This document shows, piece after piece, positions 1 through 11,273 of a stretch of 64,000 bases of DNA (its first letter is position 1; each line of letters opens with the position of its first letter). The stretch lies in assembly GCF_004379255.2 (NCBI RefSeq), contig NC_056035.1, positions 41,482,773 through 41,546,772 of the forward strand. The letters are read 5' to 3'. The notes under the pieces are model-generated. The model was not told the origin of the DNA, did not search any database, and saw nothing but the letters and a program-made list of their open reading frames with translations. A program made the translations under genes and the position numbers. Origin of the DNA: Salvia splendens (lineage: Eukaryota; Streptophyta; Magnoliopsida; Lamiales; Lamiaceae).

Positions 1-41
1 GATCTCCAATCGTATGGTTGGGTTACCACTATACTCATCTT

Positions 42-3000
42 TTAAGATGTGGTTTTCAGTCCCATTCCTTTTAGCAATTTATGCATTTGATCACGGTTTA
101 AACCTTTTGTTAACGGATCCGCTAAGTTATCCACTGACCTTACATAGTCAACTGTGATAACACCACTTGTGATCAACTGCCTTACGGTATTATGTCGCCG
201 ACGAATATGTCGAGACTTACCATTATAAAAGCCACTTTGTACTCTACCTATAGCTGCTTTGCTATCACAGTGTATCAATACTGCGGGCACTGGCTTCTTC
301 CAACATGGAATACATTCTAGGAAATTTCTGAGCCACTCGGCTTCTTCCCCTGCTTTATCCAATGCGATAAACTCAGATTCCATGGTGGAACGAGCAATAC
401 ACGTCTGTTTCGTTGATTTCCACGAAACAACACCACCCCCCACAGTGAACACATACCCACTTGTCGAAAATGAGTCTTTTGAATCAGAGATCCAATTTGT
501 ATCACAGTACCCTTCAAGTACTTGGGGGTATCTTGTGTAATGCTACCCAAAGTTAATAGTATACTTCAAGTATCTCAAAACTCTACATAGAGCTTTCCAA
601 TGTTCCTTACTCGGGTTACTCGTAAATCGACTCAACTTGTTTACATGACAAACAAGATCAGGTCGAGTACAGTTTGTGATAAACATCAAACTTCCTATGA
701 CCTTTGCATACTCTTCTTGAGCAACAAAATCACTCATATTCTTGCTCAGATGGACATTGAGCTCCAAAGGAGTCTTTGCTGGCTTACAATCAAACGAGTT
801 TAATTTCTTAAGCATTTTCTCAACATAATGAGATTGCGTTAAGGCAATTCCCTCATTAGTCCTCAATATTTTGATTCCGAGAATCACATCAGCTAGACCC
901 ATATATTTCATATCGAAATTTCTTTTCAACATGTTTTTTGTCTCGTTAATAATGGCACTATCGCTGCCCATTATCAACATAGCATCAACATACAGACACA
1001 CAATAACAAACCCGTTATCTGTGTTCTTAATGTAAACACACTTATCACACTCATTGATAGTGAATCAATTTGTCAACATCACGTTGTCAAATTTCAAATG
1101 CCATTGTAATTTGTAATGGTGCTTGCTTCAACCCATATAATGACTTTACCAGTTTGCATACTTTACGCTCTTGCCCAGGCACAACAAACCCTTCGGGTTG
1201 TTCCATATATATTTCTTCTTCCAGATCACCATTCAGAAACGTAGTTTTCACTTCCATTTGGTGAATCTCAAGATTGTGTAAAGCAGCAATCGCTAGAAGC
1301 ACCCGAATGAAAGTGATTCTCGTAACATGTGAATAGGTATCAAAAAAGTCATACCTTCTTTCTGCTAAAGCCTTGGACAACTAGGCGAGCTTTGTACTTA
1401 TCTATAGTACCATCGGGCTTATATTTCCTTTTCCGAATCCACTTGCACCCTAAAGTCTTACAGCCTTCAGGCAAGTCTACTAACACCCAAGTGTTATTTC
1501 TCATGATGGATTCAATTTCACTGTTGATAGCTTTTTGCCACCACGCCGCGTCTGGGCCAGACAGAGCTTCCGCCAATGACTTTGGTTCGTCATCCAACAT
1601 AAAAGTTATGAAGTCGGGACCAAATGTTTTAGCAACTTTAACTCTTTTACCACGTCTTGGTTCAACATCCTCAGGACTTGACCTCGTCCTTTTTGGAGGA
1701 TTAGAACTAGTGGATTCATCCATCATTCTTTCACTAGAACGATCATCTTGCCTCTTGCAAGGGTAAACATTCTCAAAGAATATAGCATTCCTTGACTCAA
1801 TCGTTGTTCCTTCAGCCACGCCAGGCACAGCTGACCTATGGACTAGGAAACGATAGGCACTACTATTAAGTGTATGGCCAATAAAGATGCAATCGACTGT
1901 TTTAGGGCCTATTGCAACTTGTTTCGAAGGTGGCACTTCTACCTTCGCTAAACACCCCCACACTTTGAGGTATGAATATGAAGGTTTCTTCCCTTTCCAC
2001 AACTCACAAGGAGTCACATCCCTATTTTTTTAGTGGAATTTTATTCAGGATATGATTCGCTGTTAACACAGCCTCCCCCCACATGTTCTGGGATAAACCA
2101 GACTTACTCAACAGAGCATTCATCATATCTTTAAGTGTTTTATTTTTTCGTTCAGCAACTCCATTTGACTGGGGAGAATATGGAGCCGTTGTTTGGTGAA
2201 TTATACCACTTGCATGACATAATTCTGCAAACGGGGCTACATACTCACCACCTCTATCACTTCGAACACACTTAATTCGACAATTAAGTTGATTTTCGGC
2301 TTCATTTTTGAAGTCTTTAAACGCTTCAATTGCCTCATCTTTACTTCTTAATAAGTAAAGGTAACAATACCTTGTGCAATTATCTATAAATGTGATGAAG
2401 TACTTTTTACCACATCTAGTTTGCACAAATTTTAAATCACATACGTCTGTATGGATTAACTCTAGAGGTTTTGTGCTCCGTTCTATCGAGCGAAACGGTA
2501 GCTTGGTCATTTTTGCTTCAACACAGACTTCACATTTTTCTTGTGAGTTAAACTTATCTACTTTTAGTAAATTAAGATTTACTAATCTTTTTATAGCATT
2601 TAGATTTACATGTCCCAATCTTTTATGCCATAAATCAGAGCACTCAAGCAAATTAGAGGAAGTGTCATATTCCTTATTGCTTAATCCTTTTCCACGGTGA
2701 ATGACCGTAACATTCAGCTCAAAAAGCCCATTCACTAGGTGACATTCACCTATGAACTTTCCATACTTGGTCAATATAACCTTTTCACACTCAAATTCTA
2801 GTGAAAATCCATGATCTAGTAGAAGTGAGACTGACACCAAATTATTTCGGATGTCTGGGACATGCAGTACATCCCTAAGGGTAAGAACTTTTCCAGATCC
2901 TAATTTTAGGAACACATTACCCACACCAACCACCTTAGAAGAGGCTTGGTTTCCCATACGTACTTTTCTACCTCCAACAGATTTGTAGGTAGAAAAAACG

Positions 3001-3368
3001 CTTCTTTCAGAGCACACATGACATGTGGCACCTGTATCAACAAACCATTCATTTGGATTGTTACCATGGTTCACATCGGAGACCATTGCGACCACCTGGT
3101 GATCTTTGTTGTTTATAACAACACGTTCAAATAATTTGCACAATATTGTCTCCAACAATAAGTACACAATTATATTGAAACATATGTGCATTGGTATATT
3201 AAAAAACCCATGCATCCCAATTACTACTACCAAGTTTAAATTGGTCTTGCTTGTCAACTGACAAACGATAAACACAATTCTCAAAAGAATTGATCTCAGG
3301 GAATTAACCATTTCGTAGCCCATGAACATTGCGACTGTTCGTTTCTTCATTCCAGCTTTGGTGCTCAT
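42..3368 (-). pseudogene. Copia gag-pol remnant (PR-INT-RT-RH)
   Basis: Four or more open segments in different frames form one polyprotein. The 3368-2022 segment carries the protease motif [12 protein letters not shown], the GAG-pre-integrase HxxH region, and an integrase core with SDRGGEY and [13 protein letters not shown]. The 2017-1349 segment carries the integrase C-terminus and start of RT; 1380-1087 carries RT ([25 protein letters not shown]); 1001-543 carries RT and connection; 452-42 is RNase H. Frames change near 2020, 1365 and 1087. The catalytic YVDD box reads YVDA, so one catalytic Asp is lost even where the frame is open. The first about 100 residues of the 3368 segment do not look like normal Gag and are probably translated leader or deletion-junction sequence. 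Confidence 0.87.
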
Positions 3369-3431
3369 GTTTCCTCCAACTTCAATTGGTATAACCCTCT
3401 CTTAGAAGAGTACAATAATTTGTCTTGCGAT

Positions 3432-3960
3432 TGTTAGAAATAATGGGAAGAAATTCCCAAACCGTGTATAAGCGGTACTCTAACTATTACAATCAAAAGG
3501 AAACTTGCAACAAAAAGAGGAATGAAAATTACAACGGAAATAAAGCAAACCAAATTTATAAGTCGAGTCGAGGAAAGCCCTCTTTCCGCAAGATAAATTA
3601 CGCCCCGGCTAGTGCTCACGGAATGGCGTATTGCCCCCAAAGATAAAACGACTTCCTCCTAGCGTGTAGAAGCACCTCAAACCCGCTAGGCACCGGCGAA
3701 CTTGATGGAGTTCCGAGAATCGAGCTAGACAATGCTCCTAAGATGCACACTAGAATGCTTGAGACTAGAGAAAGGGAGAATGATTGTTGGTGTTTGTATA
3801 TCTATCTCTCAAATCCACACCTATTTATAGGATAGGAGTGGCCACATGAGAGGTCTCGGCATTAAGGCACCTCATAAACACTTGGAGGTTGAAAAGTCAA
3901 AAGACTTATGAAAATGAAAGGTTTTGAGACCCTTCTAATTTCCCACATGTTTTTCCTACA
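3432..3960 (-). repeat. 5' LTR of the left Copia element
   Basis: A 529-bp segment begins TGTTAG and ends CCTACA on the plus strand (TGTAGG...CTAACA in sense), giving TG...CA ends with a short imperfect inverted repeat. A TATA-like CCTATAAATAGG lies near 3827-3838 in sense orientation. The polyprotein remnant starts about 60 nt inside it. The partner LTR is outside the window, so the boundaries rest on terminal dinucleotides and context. Confidence 0.68.
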
Positions 3961-4216
3961 TAAACTTTTTCTGAAAATAAATAGAGCTATTGCAGTTTCA
4001 GATTTCTTTTAGAGCATCCACAACCGTGCTCTTGCCAGCGGCACGGTTGTGCGCCCGGGCGGTACTATTCATGCCTGCTCTCTGGCAAGAGCACAACACC
4101 CACAACTGTGCTCTTCCGCAAGGACGAGCACAATTAATATAAAATTCAATTAAACAATAACATTTCCATAATATTAAAATCCATTTAAAAACCATAATAA
4201 ATATTACAAATTACAA

Positions 4217-4338
4217 ATAAAATTAAAAAATACATAATTAAAATCCTAAAAATTAAAAATTACATAATTAAACTCCTTAAAATTAAAAATTACATAATTA
4301 AAATCCTAAAAATTAAAAATTACATAATTAAACTCCTA
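4217..4338. repeat. AT-rich tandem repeat, about 35-bp unit
   Basis: About three and a half copies of a unit containing ATTACATAATTAAA followed by TCCTAAAAATTAAAA. Units alternate between AATCC and ACTCC forms. The array lies at the 3' side of the deleted Harbinger ORF1. A similar motif occurs near 43280-43320 in the other Harbinger copy, so it belongs to the element family. Confidence 0.75.
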
Positions 4339-4586
4339 ATAAGACTACGCATCCGGCGGCACCTTCCGCAAGGGGCGCGAGGCCTAGGCTCCGGTGTCCA
4401 CCCGTAGCGCCCTTCGGAGGCACCTTGGTCGTCGATTGGGTATGGACGGTAGCCACCCGGAACGGCCGAATCTTGAGTTTGAGGAGGGGCCGAATATTCC
4501 GTTTCCGGACTAGGAAACGGTTGTGAACCGAACCATTCGGGGTTCCAACCGTGGGAGCCCGAAGGGTTATCGTCTTGGCCGGACAT
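4320..4586 (-). pseudogene. N-terminal fragment of Harbinger ORF1-like protein
   Basis: An 88-codon ORF starts MSGQDDNPSGSHGWNPEW and is rich in Pro, Ser and Gly. This resembles the disordered N-terminus that precedes the Myb/SANT-like domain in the DNA-binding accessory protein (ORF1) of plant Harbinger transposons. The rest of ORF1 is missing: the frame runs straight into the AT-rich repeats. The purine-rich ATGAGAGAATGGAGATGAGA stretch upstream looks like its leader. The assignment is by resemblance, not by a conserved domain. Confidence 0.5.
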
Positions 4587-5058
4587 AGTGATGTTGTAGG
4601 GTATGAGAGAATGAAGATGAAAATGGATATGAGAGAATGGAGATGAGAATGGATATTGGAGAATGATGATGAGAGTTGTGTAGTTTGATGTGAATTTTTG
4701 GGGTGAAATTGGGGGTATTTATAGATGAAAGTGTGTATTTTTGGGGTAAAAAAAATGAAAAAAAATTAAAAAGGTGTAAAAAATGGTTATAAACGGATAT
4801 ATTTTTTTGGGGAAGTGAATTTTTTTTTTATTTTTATCGGTTTTTTAATAAAAAACCGATTTTTTTTAAAAAAAATGTTTAAATGCAACGGTCGAGCCGT
4901 TGACGAATGGGAGCGCGCCACGTGTGCGTCCGCTTGCACGGACGTGCTCGATACATCGAGCAGCGCCGTGCCAGCGGCGCGAGCGCAGCGGCTGCGGATG
5001 GCGTCCGTGCCAGCGGCGCGGACGGCGGTGGTGACGGACGCCACCGCTGCGCATGCTC

Positions 5059-5702
5059 TTATATCAGAGTTACATAACATTTTTAGGAAGAAGTAAAATC
5101 AACCTATAAGCAGTTTTTTAAATTACTATTGAATATTTGGTCATCTAAATATCAGACTTTAAAGTACATCTAGGGTTTAGATTTATTGATATAGTACTGA
5201 TATTTTGTTTAAAAATTTTAATCGCATATCGTACTATATTTTATATACCTTTGTCATCAATGTTCCATAGCATTTTTCACACATAAGTTATCATTTAATA
5301 TTCATAATTTTAGAATTATATTTATTCAATAAAATTTTAAACTAATTTCAGTTTTTAAAAAAATGTTTATTTATAACAATAATAGTGTGCGCTCAAGTGT
5401 GAAGTCCGAGACAAGAAAATGAATTACTTTAGTTGAACGGAGCACGGGTTCATGTGCTATACTTATCTCATAATTAGTTAATTACTAATTTATATTTATT
5501 GCTCCATCCATCTCACATTAGAAATCTTAATTGAGTCCGACACAAATTTGAATAAAGGTAAAAGATGGTATTTTAGCATTTCACCTCTAGCAATATTTAC
5601 TTCTATAAGGTGAAGATGGCTATAAAATAAATATTCAAATTTTCAATTGTATTCAGTTTTTACTTTATTCATTCTTCATTCAATTCACAAAATAAACATG
5701 TA
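5059..5702. other. AT-rich intergenic DNA, no gene seen
   Basis: No ORF with codon structure, no tRNA-like fold and no clear terminal repeat was recognised. A GAGCACGGGTTCATGTGC segment near 5440 weakly resembles the stem of the Helitron end at 6010, but has no CTRR terminus after it. Confidence 0.5.
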
Positions 5703-5915
5703 CTCCCTACATCTCATTCAAGATGTCCACATTTACTTTTTAGTTTGTCATATTCAAGATGTCAACTTTCTATATTTGGAAATGAATTTCTCTCTCTCAT
5801 CTCTCCTTATTAAAATATTCAACAACATTTTTCTCTCTACTTACTCAACCTAACAACTCCTTCTACCATCCCGTGCCAGTAAAAAATGTGGATATCTTAA
5901 GTGGGACGGAGGGAG
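5703..5915. mobile_element. Stowaway-like MITE
   Basis: A 213-bp element has inverted ends CTCCCTACATCTCATTCAAG and CTTAAGTGGGACGGAGGGAG (imperfect) and a TA duplication on each side (5701-5702, 5916-5917). This is the Tc1/mariner MITE signature. No coding capacity. Confidence 0.8.
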
Positions 5916-6009
5916 TATAAAATCACGCCTCGAATAGGAAATGTTTCACTTAGAGTGAGATTGAGAGAATTAATTTCTTTTTTTTAATTCATTACGTAAA
6001 AATCATATG

Positions 6010-6039
6010 ACCCGTGCATAGCACGGGTGGTAATACTAG
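6010..6039 (+). mobile_element. Helitron 3' terminus
   Basis: A perfect stem-loop ACCCGTGCATAGCACGGGT (6010-6028) is followed seven bases later by CTAG (6036-6039) and then T. A GC-rich hairpin just upstream of a CTRR end inserted before T is how plant Helitrons terminate. I could not find the TC 5' end, so the element's length is unknown. Confidence 0.55.
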
Positions 6040-6095
6040 TTGTTGTTAAACATGGCATGTCAGCATTGGGTAATTGAAAACAAGCAGCATAAATT

Positions 6096-6215
6096 TTGAC
6101 ATGCTATTCACATTAAGCTTTAGATATGCTATTTACGTTGAGCTTTAGATATGCAATTCACATTGAGAATTAGATATGGTTATCATATTGAGCTTTAGAT
6201 ATCCTAGATAGTCTT
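6096..6215. repeat. Degenerate minisatellite, about 26-bp unit
   Basis: About four to five copies of a unit close to AGATATGCTATTCACATTGA plus GCTTT, increasingly mutated to the right. A further partial copy lies near 6232-6250. Confidence 0.7.
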
Positions 6216-7464
6216 TCATCACCGGGTGAGATTTAGATATGCTATTCACAAATACAACGAAGGTGAGTACAATAACTATTTCGGAATCAAATTGTACCTT
6301 CTCAATTGAAAGTTGAATTTCTTTTTTGGAAGAGAAACAGTGAAAACAAAAATCACATTACGAAAATTGCAAAAAAAACGCCAAAAAAACAAGTATTTTA
6401 AAGAACAAAGAGAGAATATCGTTACCTGAAGACGGAAACTCCGCAAAATGATGGCAACGAGCAACGAACAACGAAGTCCTAGATGCGGACGGGGTGGCGG
6501 TGGCCGCAGAGATGGATTGGCAGCGGTCAGCGGGGAGCTGGGACTGGGAGTACTATAAGTTATGCAACTAAAGGGTTCATTTTTTATGTGTTTTAATTTT
6601 AATTTTATATTTTTACTATCGTTCATGCTAATTTAAAAATGAATTTGAATTCAATATGGTGTAATAAAAATAAATGTAGCATCCCAAGTACCCAATTTAT
6701 TAACGAAATCCCAAACCTTAACAAAAATAATTAACCAAACCCATCTCAATTAACTCAAAACATTTCTCTCTCATGACATATAACTTGGACTCTCAACAGA
6801 AAATCCCTCTCAGCCCAATTGTATGATGTATTTTAGTTTTGGCACTATATTCTCTTACATAACTAAATTTAATTACGAATTTAGTCTTTAGATAACTTGG
6901 TTTTAACATTTTCAGTATCTGAACAATTCTATTAATGCTATTATTCCCTAGATATAGGTATAAGAACATCATTAACCCCGTTCGGATGCATACTCCAAGT
7001 CCCATCCACGTCATTATTCCTCTAATTTTCTGGGCCAAGTCATAACTCCTATAACCTTAGGCCCTAACTATTAAATTGCATTATTCACATCTACAAGCTA
7101 TTTTACTCGTAAAATAAAAAGTGTTGAACAATTAAAACACGGAAAATTCATTGTTTAGTCGAAAATAAAAGATTACAATCCCTAGAAATAAAATAATTAT
7201 AAATCCTAGAAAATAAAAATTATAAACCCTAGAAATTAATTACAAACCCTAGAAAATAAGAATTATAAATAGAAAGGATAGGTGTAGAATAAAGTGAGAA
7301 GTTGGTGGAAGAATGTTGAACAAATGGTATATAAATAGACAAATATTTGAAATTAAATAGGCAAATTACCAGGCGCGGCCCAGACCCGTCCCCATCCCCC
7401 TCCAACGCACAGGCCGCGGGCTGGGACCTAGATGCGGTCCAATCCGCTAGCGTTAACTATGCTC
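6216..7464. other. Non-genic DNA, possible Harbinger derivative at right end
   Basis: The 116-codon minus ORF at 6276-6626 is low-complexity and unconvincing. Units like AACCCTAGAAAATAAAAATTAT recur at 7165-7268. The right end reads GCTC followed by TAA; in reverse it starts GAGCATAGTTAACGC, like the Harbinger ends at 4012 and 19919. No matching left end was found, so a truncated element is only suggested. Confidence 0.35.
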
Positions 7465-7985
7465 TAACCACTTTAGAGAGACTTTTACACTATTCCTAAA
7501 CATTTTTATCATTTTAGCTACTTTTTTTAACTGAGAGCAAAATTATCTATTGATTATTTGTCTACTAATATGTTTCATTCAAAAAGCATTTAAAATGATA
7601 TTAAATACTTTGTCAAGTACCTTCTTTATTATTTCTATTTCAATCAAATTTCACTTTACTTTTTCTCTTATTTTTTTCTGTTTTTTCTCTTATATTTTTT
7701 CCATTTTCTAATATTTTTTCCTTCTTATTTTGCATTCTAAAAGCATGAATTTGAAATCATATTGAATTTAATAACCGTAAAATATCCATAGTGGTAAATT
7801 GGAATAAGGAGTATAGTTGTGTTATTTGTTTATAATATTTATGAATATAATATGCTAAATTCACGAGTGATTATTGGATTAAATTTTAACTTATATGATT
7901 AAATGTCTTGAACTTTCAATATATTAATAAAATCCTTAAAAAATAATTATATCATATTAATTATAATATTATAAAATAATAAATG

Positions 7986-8078
7986 CTCCTCTGTCCAATA
8001 AAAATAAAGACATTTTCTATAACAAAATCATTTTCTACTTTTGGTAACTTATATCTATATCTTTATGGACAGAGGGAG
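7986..8078. mobile_element. Small Stowaway-like MITE
   Basis: About 93 bp with inverted ends CTCCTCTGTCCAATAAA and TTTATGGACAGAGGGAG. The right side is followed by TA; the left flank is TG, so one duplication has mutated. Confidence 0.6.
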
Positions 8079-8489
8079 TATATAAAAGTATTTATCAACC
8101 AAACTAAAAATCTATACATCAATAAGGCATGATTTAACTAGTCGTTGATTTACATATTTGTTGGTCATCTTTTTAATTTATTAATCGAGTTTGCTTAAAT
8201 GATTAATTATTTTGGATTTTTATAATTAATTTATTTCAAATATATATTTCGAGAATAATAAATTAAAATTGAAAAAAGAAGAAAAAATTAATAAGAAAAC
8301 AATGTATAAAATGATTTAAACCAAAATCTCAAAAAGGTTCTCGATGAACTATTTACATATAATTTCAAGTGCCATTTGAATGACAGATATTAGTAGATAT
8401 ATAGGCAATGGACAATTTTGTCCCTCAGCTCAAAAATTATCCAAAAGGATAAAAATGTTTAAAAAAAGTGCAAAATTCCATCCTATTTA

Positions 8490-8748
8490 CTTCCTCCATT
8501 TTTAAAAATAGCAACTATTTCCTTTTTAGTCCGTTCCTTAAAAATAGAAACTTTAGAATTTTTCTATTTTAGGATATGAACTCACAATCCACTAACTCTA
8601 TTTTCATTACTTTTTCTCTTCGTCTCTCTTACTTTACTCATTTTTCTTTTTCTCTCTCTTACTTTACTAATTTTCCTCACTTAATTTACCAATTGTGCAT
8701 TAAAACTCGTGCCGTTTCAAATATTTTGTTTTTTTAATATGGAGGGAA
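8490..8748. mobile_element. Degenerate Stowaway-like MITE
   Basis: It begins CTTCCTCCATTTTTAAAAAT and ends TTTAATATGGAGGGAA, with TA at 8488-8489 and 8749-8750. The internal sequence is CT-rich (repeated TCTCTTACTTTACT), common in this MITE class. The inverted repeats are diverged. Confidence 0.5.
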
Positions 8749-11273
8749 TACTATATTGTGTCTTTAGACAATGGCTTGTGTCTATTTGGTGGAGATTGGT
8801 GTAGATTCCTATAAAAACTGATTCACCTACTCATATGTAAGTCGTCCTTTACACCATAAACACCTGGAAATATTTCCACGCTTTCTCTGATTCGAATTCC
8901 ACTTTGCTAGAAAGTTCTCATGGTGCTCATTTTGAATCATTTGGTCATTCTGGATTGTCTATGATTTAAAAAAAATTATTTACTTATTTCCAAGTTTGTT
9001 CTATAATCCACTAACTTTGTACACGCACATTCCTTTTACTTTGTTTCTTTACTTTAATTCACAAAGTCAAATAATTTCTTAAAATTCACATTTAAATTAA
9101 AATGGCTCTTTAATTATGGACGGAGGGAATAATTTGTATTCATGGCGCATTGAAACATAAGTTAATTGGATAAGTTAATTGGATTTGAGTGGTAAGTAGT
9201 CGATTATTTTAAGCTATATATTTGAGGAGTGAGGACCTCAGTGTGTTGAACTCATTGCAAGATATTTTGTCCAATTTATCAAATTTGGTCAAAGTTTAAT
9301 AATTTATAAGCTAAATTGACTATATACTTGTTTTAAAAAATTTTATATTCCGAACTGACTTCTACGCCACGTGCAATTTAATTAGCTCATAACATAAAAA
9401 TCGATAAATAAATAGGAATTAACATCATTATATATGCGATGCTTCCACGCCACGAGCAAAGAGACACTAGGAAACGGCGAAACACTTGGATCATCAAATA
9501 TGGGTGGTACGTGCGATTTGATATTAATTAGATTTTTTGACACTTTAAACAACAAATGTTTTATAGAAGTAAAGTTGATACATATGTATTTAATTCAAAA
9601 AAATGATGAGATGTGATTGAAAAAGGAGCAATTAATATGATTCAACATTCCACTTAGGTCATGAAAATAAAATTTTAGGAATGGGTGATGCGCCACCAAC
9701 TGCAGTGTGCTGAGATATTGCAAATCTTGGTGTAGGGTCGCTATCACCATGCTCTTCTTCTCATATGCATCGCCCTCGTTTCACATTTAATCAAATAGAC
9801 ACTAATTTGTTTTGTTGATTAATAGTATGTGTTTTAGGAAATTAGTTGATGATTATTTATTAATAAAAAACTCTATATCCATTGTTTACTTCAATGTATA
9901 TAAACCTAGACGATTGGATAGGTGTGGGCGCAAATCTTTCTCTTGGTAAAGACTATATATTCTAAATTTTAAGACCGATAGCATCTCTCTCAACAATAAA
10001 AGACAGATGTCATCAAAGTCTCAGATTCGATGTGTGATTGAGAAGTTGGCACCACGGCATCTAATTCCAGGTATGAGAGAGAATCTAACGCCTTTTGTGG
10101 CCACATCATCGTGCATCGCAGATTCAGTAAATCAACACGGAGGCTACAACTCAGTTAGTAGTACAAGATAGTATAGCTATTTTTTGTGAACATGCTAAAA
10201 TGTAGAAATGATCTATTTTATTGGACGGATGGAACATTAAACTATTCTTAATTCATTTTCTTTCAAGAGTAACGATTTTATCGGTATGTGAAAATTTGTA
10301 TGAACATACTTCTATAATTGTAATAATTTGCTGGCGTATAATTTGGTTGTATTATGACATTAATAACGTTAATGGATTTAAAGCGGTATATCTATCCTAC
10401 AGCTAACCCTACCAACTCCATGAAGAAAATCGGAAGAAATAGTAGTATATGATTTGTTTTCGAATTTTGGACACAAAAAATCATCGAAGACAAGATCACA
10501 ACCCAGCACAACACTACTTTTTATATATGGCTATTTTATATAAGTACTATATATTCTTATCTTACTTTCCTTCTTTCTTTAAATTTTGGAACTCTTTCAG
10601 CTTCATTAGTTTCAAAAACAACAGTTAATCATGTCCCATTTCACGGTACATACTTAATAAACTTAGTTAAGTTCAAGTGAAAAAAATTCTACTTCTACTA
10701 ATACGGAGTATTTTTTTTTTTAATACAAGAGAAATGCTCAAGTTGAGGCGCAACGAGCAAAACAATCGATAGCAAACAAACGAACAAAGCAAAAAAAAAC
10801 AACCAAAAACTATGCAAAACCCACCACTTCTACTAATATAGTATAACCTAGTAGTATTAAATTAAAATAGAAATTTAGTCATTTTATGCAATTAGAGTAA
10901 CTACAAAACTATACTAAAAATTTATGAGCTTTCTTATTATTAAAAGGATCCGTACATAATTCACAAAAGGCTTCATATTTACATGTACATTTTGTCACGT
11001 TTGACCCTAATCCTTGGTACGTGGCACAAAAGTCTAACTACCTCTCCCAACCCCATTTAAAAAACATTAGAATTTGATAATTCCCTGTAAATCTTGGTTG
11101 GTGGGAAACCTAATCACAAGAAGGGTTTCACTTTCATATCCCATCACCATACACAAAAACTAATTACAATCGATTCGAGCCACACACATGTTACTTAGTA
11201 ACGTGATACGTGAGCTCAAATCGTGATATTTTTCATTTCCCTCCTCTCTGGCGAAATTAATTTTTATTGATGA
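8749..11273. other. Intergenic DNA downstream of the MYB gene
   Basis: AT-rich sequence with no convincing ORF. The open frames at 9434-9616 and 10221-10406 lack recognisable domains or coding bias. A single MITE-like end (TATGGACGGAGGGAAT near 9116-9131) has no obvious partner. The last about 250 bases before 11274 would hold the 3' UTR of the MYB gene, but I see no clear polyadenylation signal that I can assign. Confidence 0.5.

Larger units (their letters stand above)
1..3960 (-). mobile_element. Ty1/copia retrotransposon, left-truncated by the window
   Basis: On the minus strand the order is LTR (3432-3960), protease, integrase, reverse transcriptase, RNase H, which is the Ty1/copia order. 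The 3' LTR would lie left of base 1. The coding part is broken by several frameshifts, so the copy is dead. The gag region is almost absent: only about 380 nt separate the LTR from the protease active-site motif, and no CCHC zinc knuckle is visible. I do not see the usual initiator-Met primer site after the LTR. Lineage looks Tork-like from the protease and RT sequence, by inference only. Confidence 0.88.
4012..5058. mobile_element. PIF/Harbinger element, internally deleted
   Basis: The ends read GAGCATCC...GCATGCTC, an imperfect terminal inverted repeat, flanked by the 3-bp duplication TTA (4009-4011 and 5059-5061). A TTA/TAA target duplication is the hallmark of PIF/Harbinger transposons. 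Both ends carry GC-rich CCAGCGGCGCGG-type subterminal sequence. Inside are one short ORF like the start of the family's ORF1 and an AT-rich tandem array. No DDE transposase is present, so it is non-autonomous. Confidence 0.82.

Noticed and set aside
4787..5096. Ala-rich overlapping ORFs on both strands
   Set aside because: They arise from the GC-rich subterminal repeats of the Harbinger element.
6276..6626. 116-codon minus ORF
   Set aside because: Low-complexity Pro/Ser/Lys sequence without homology signs.
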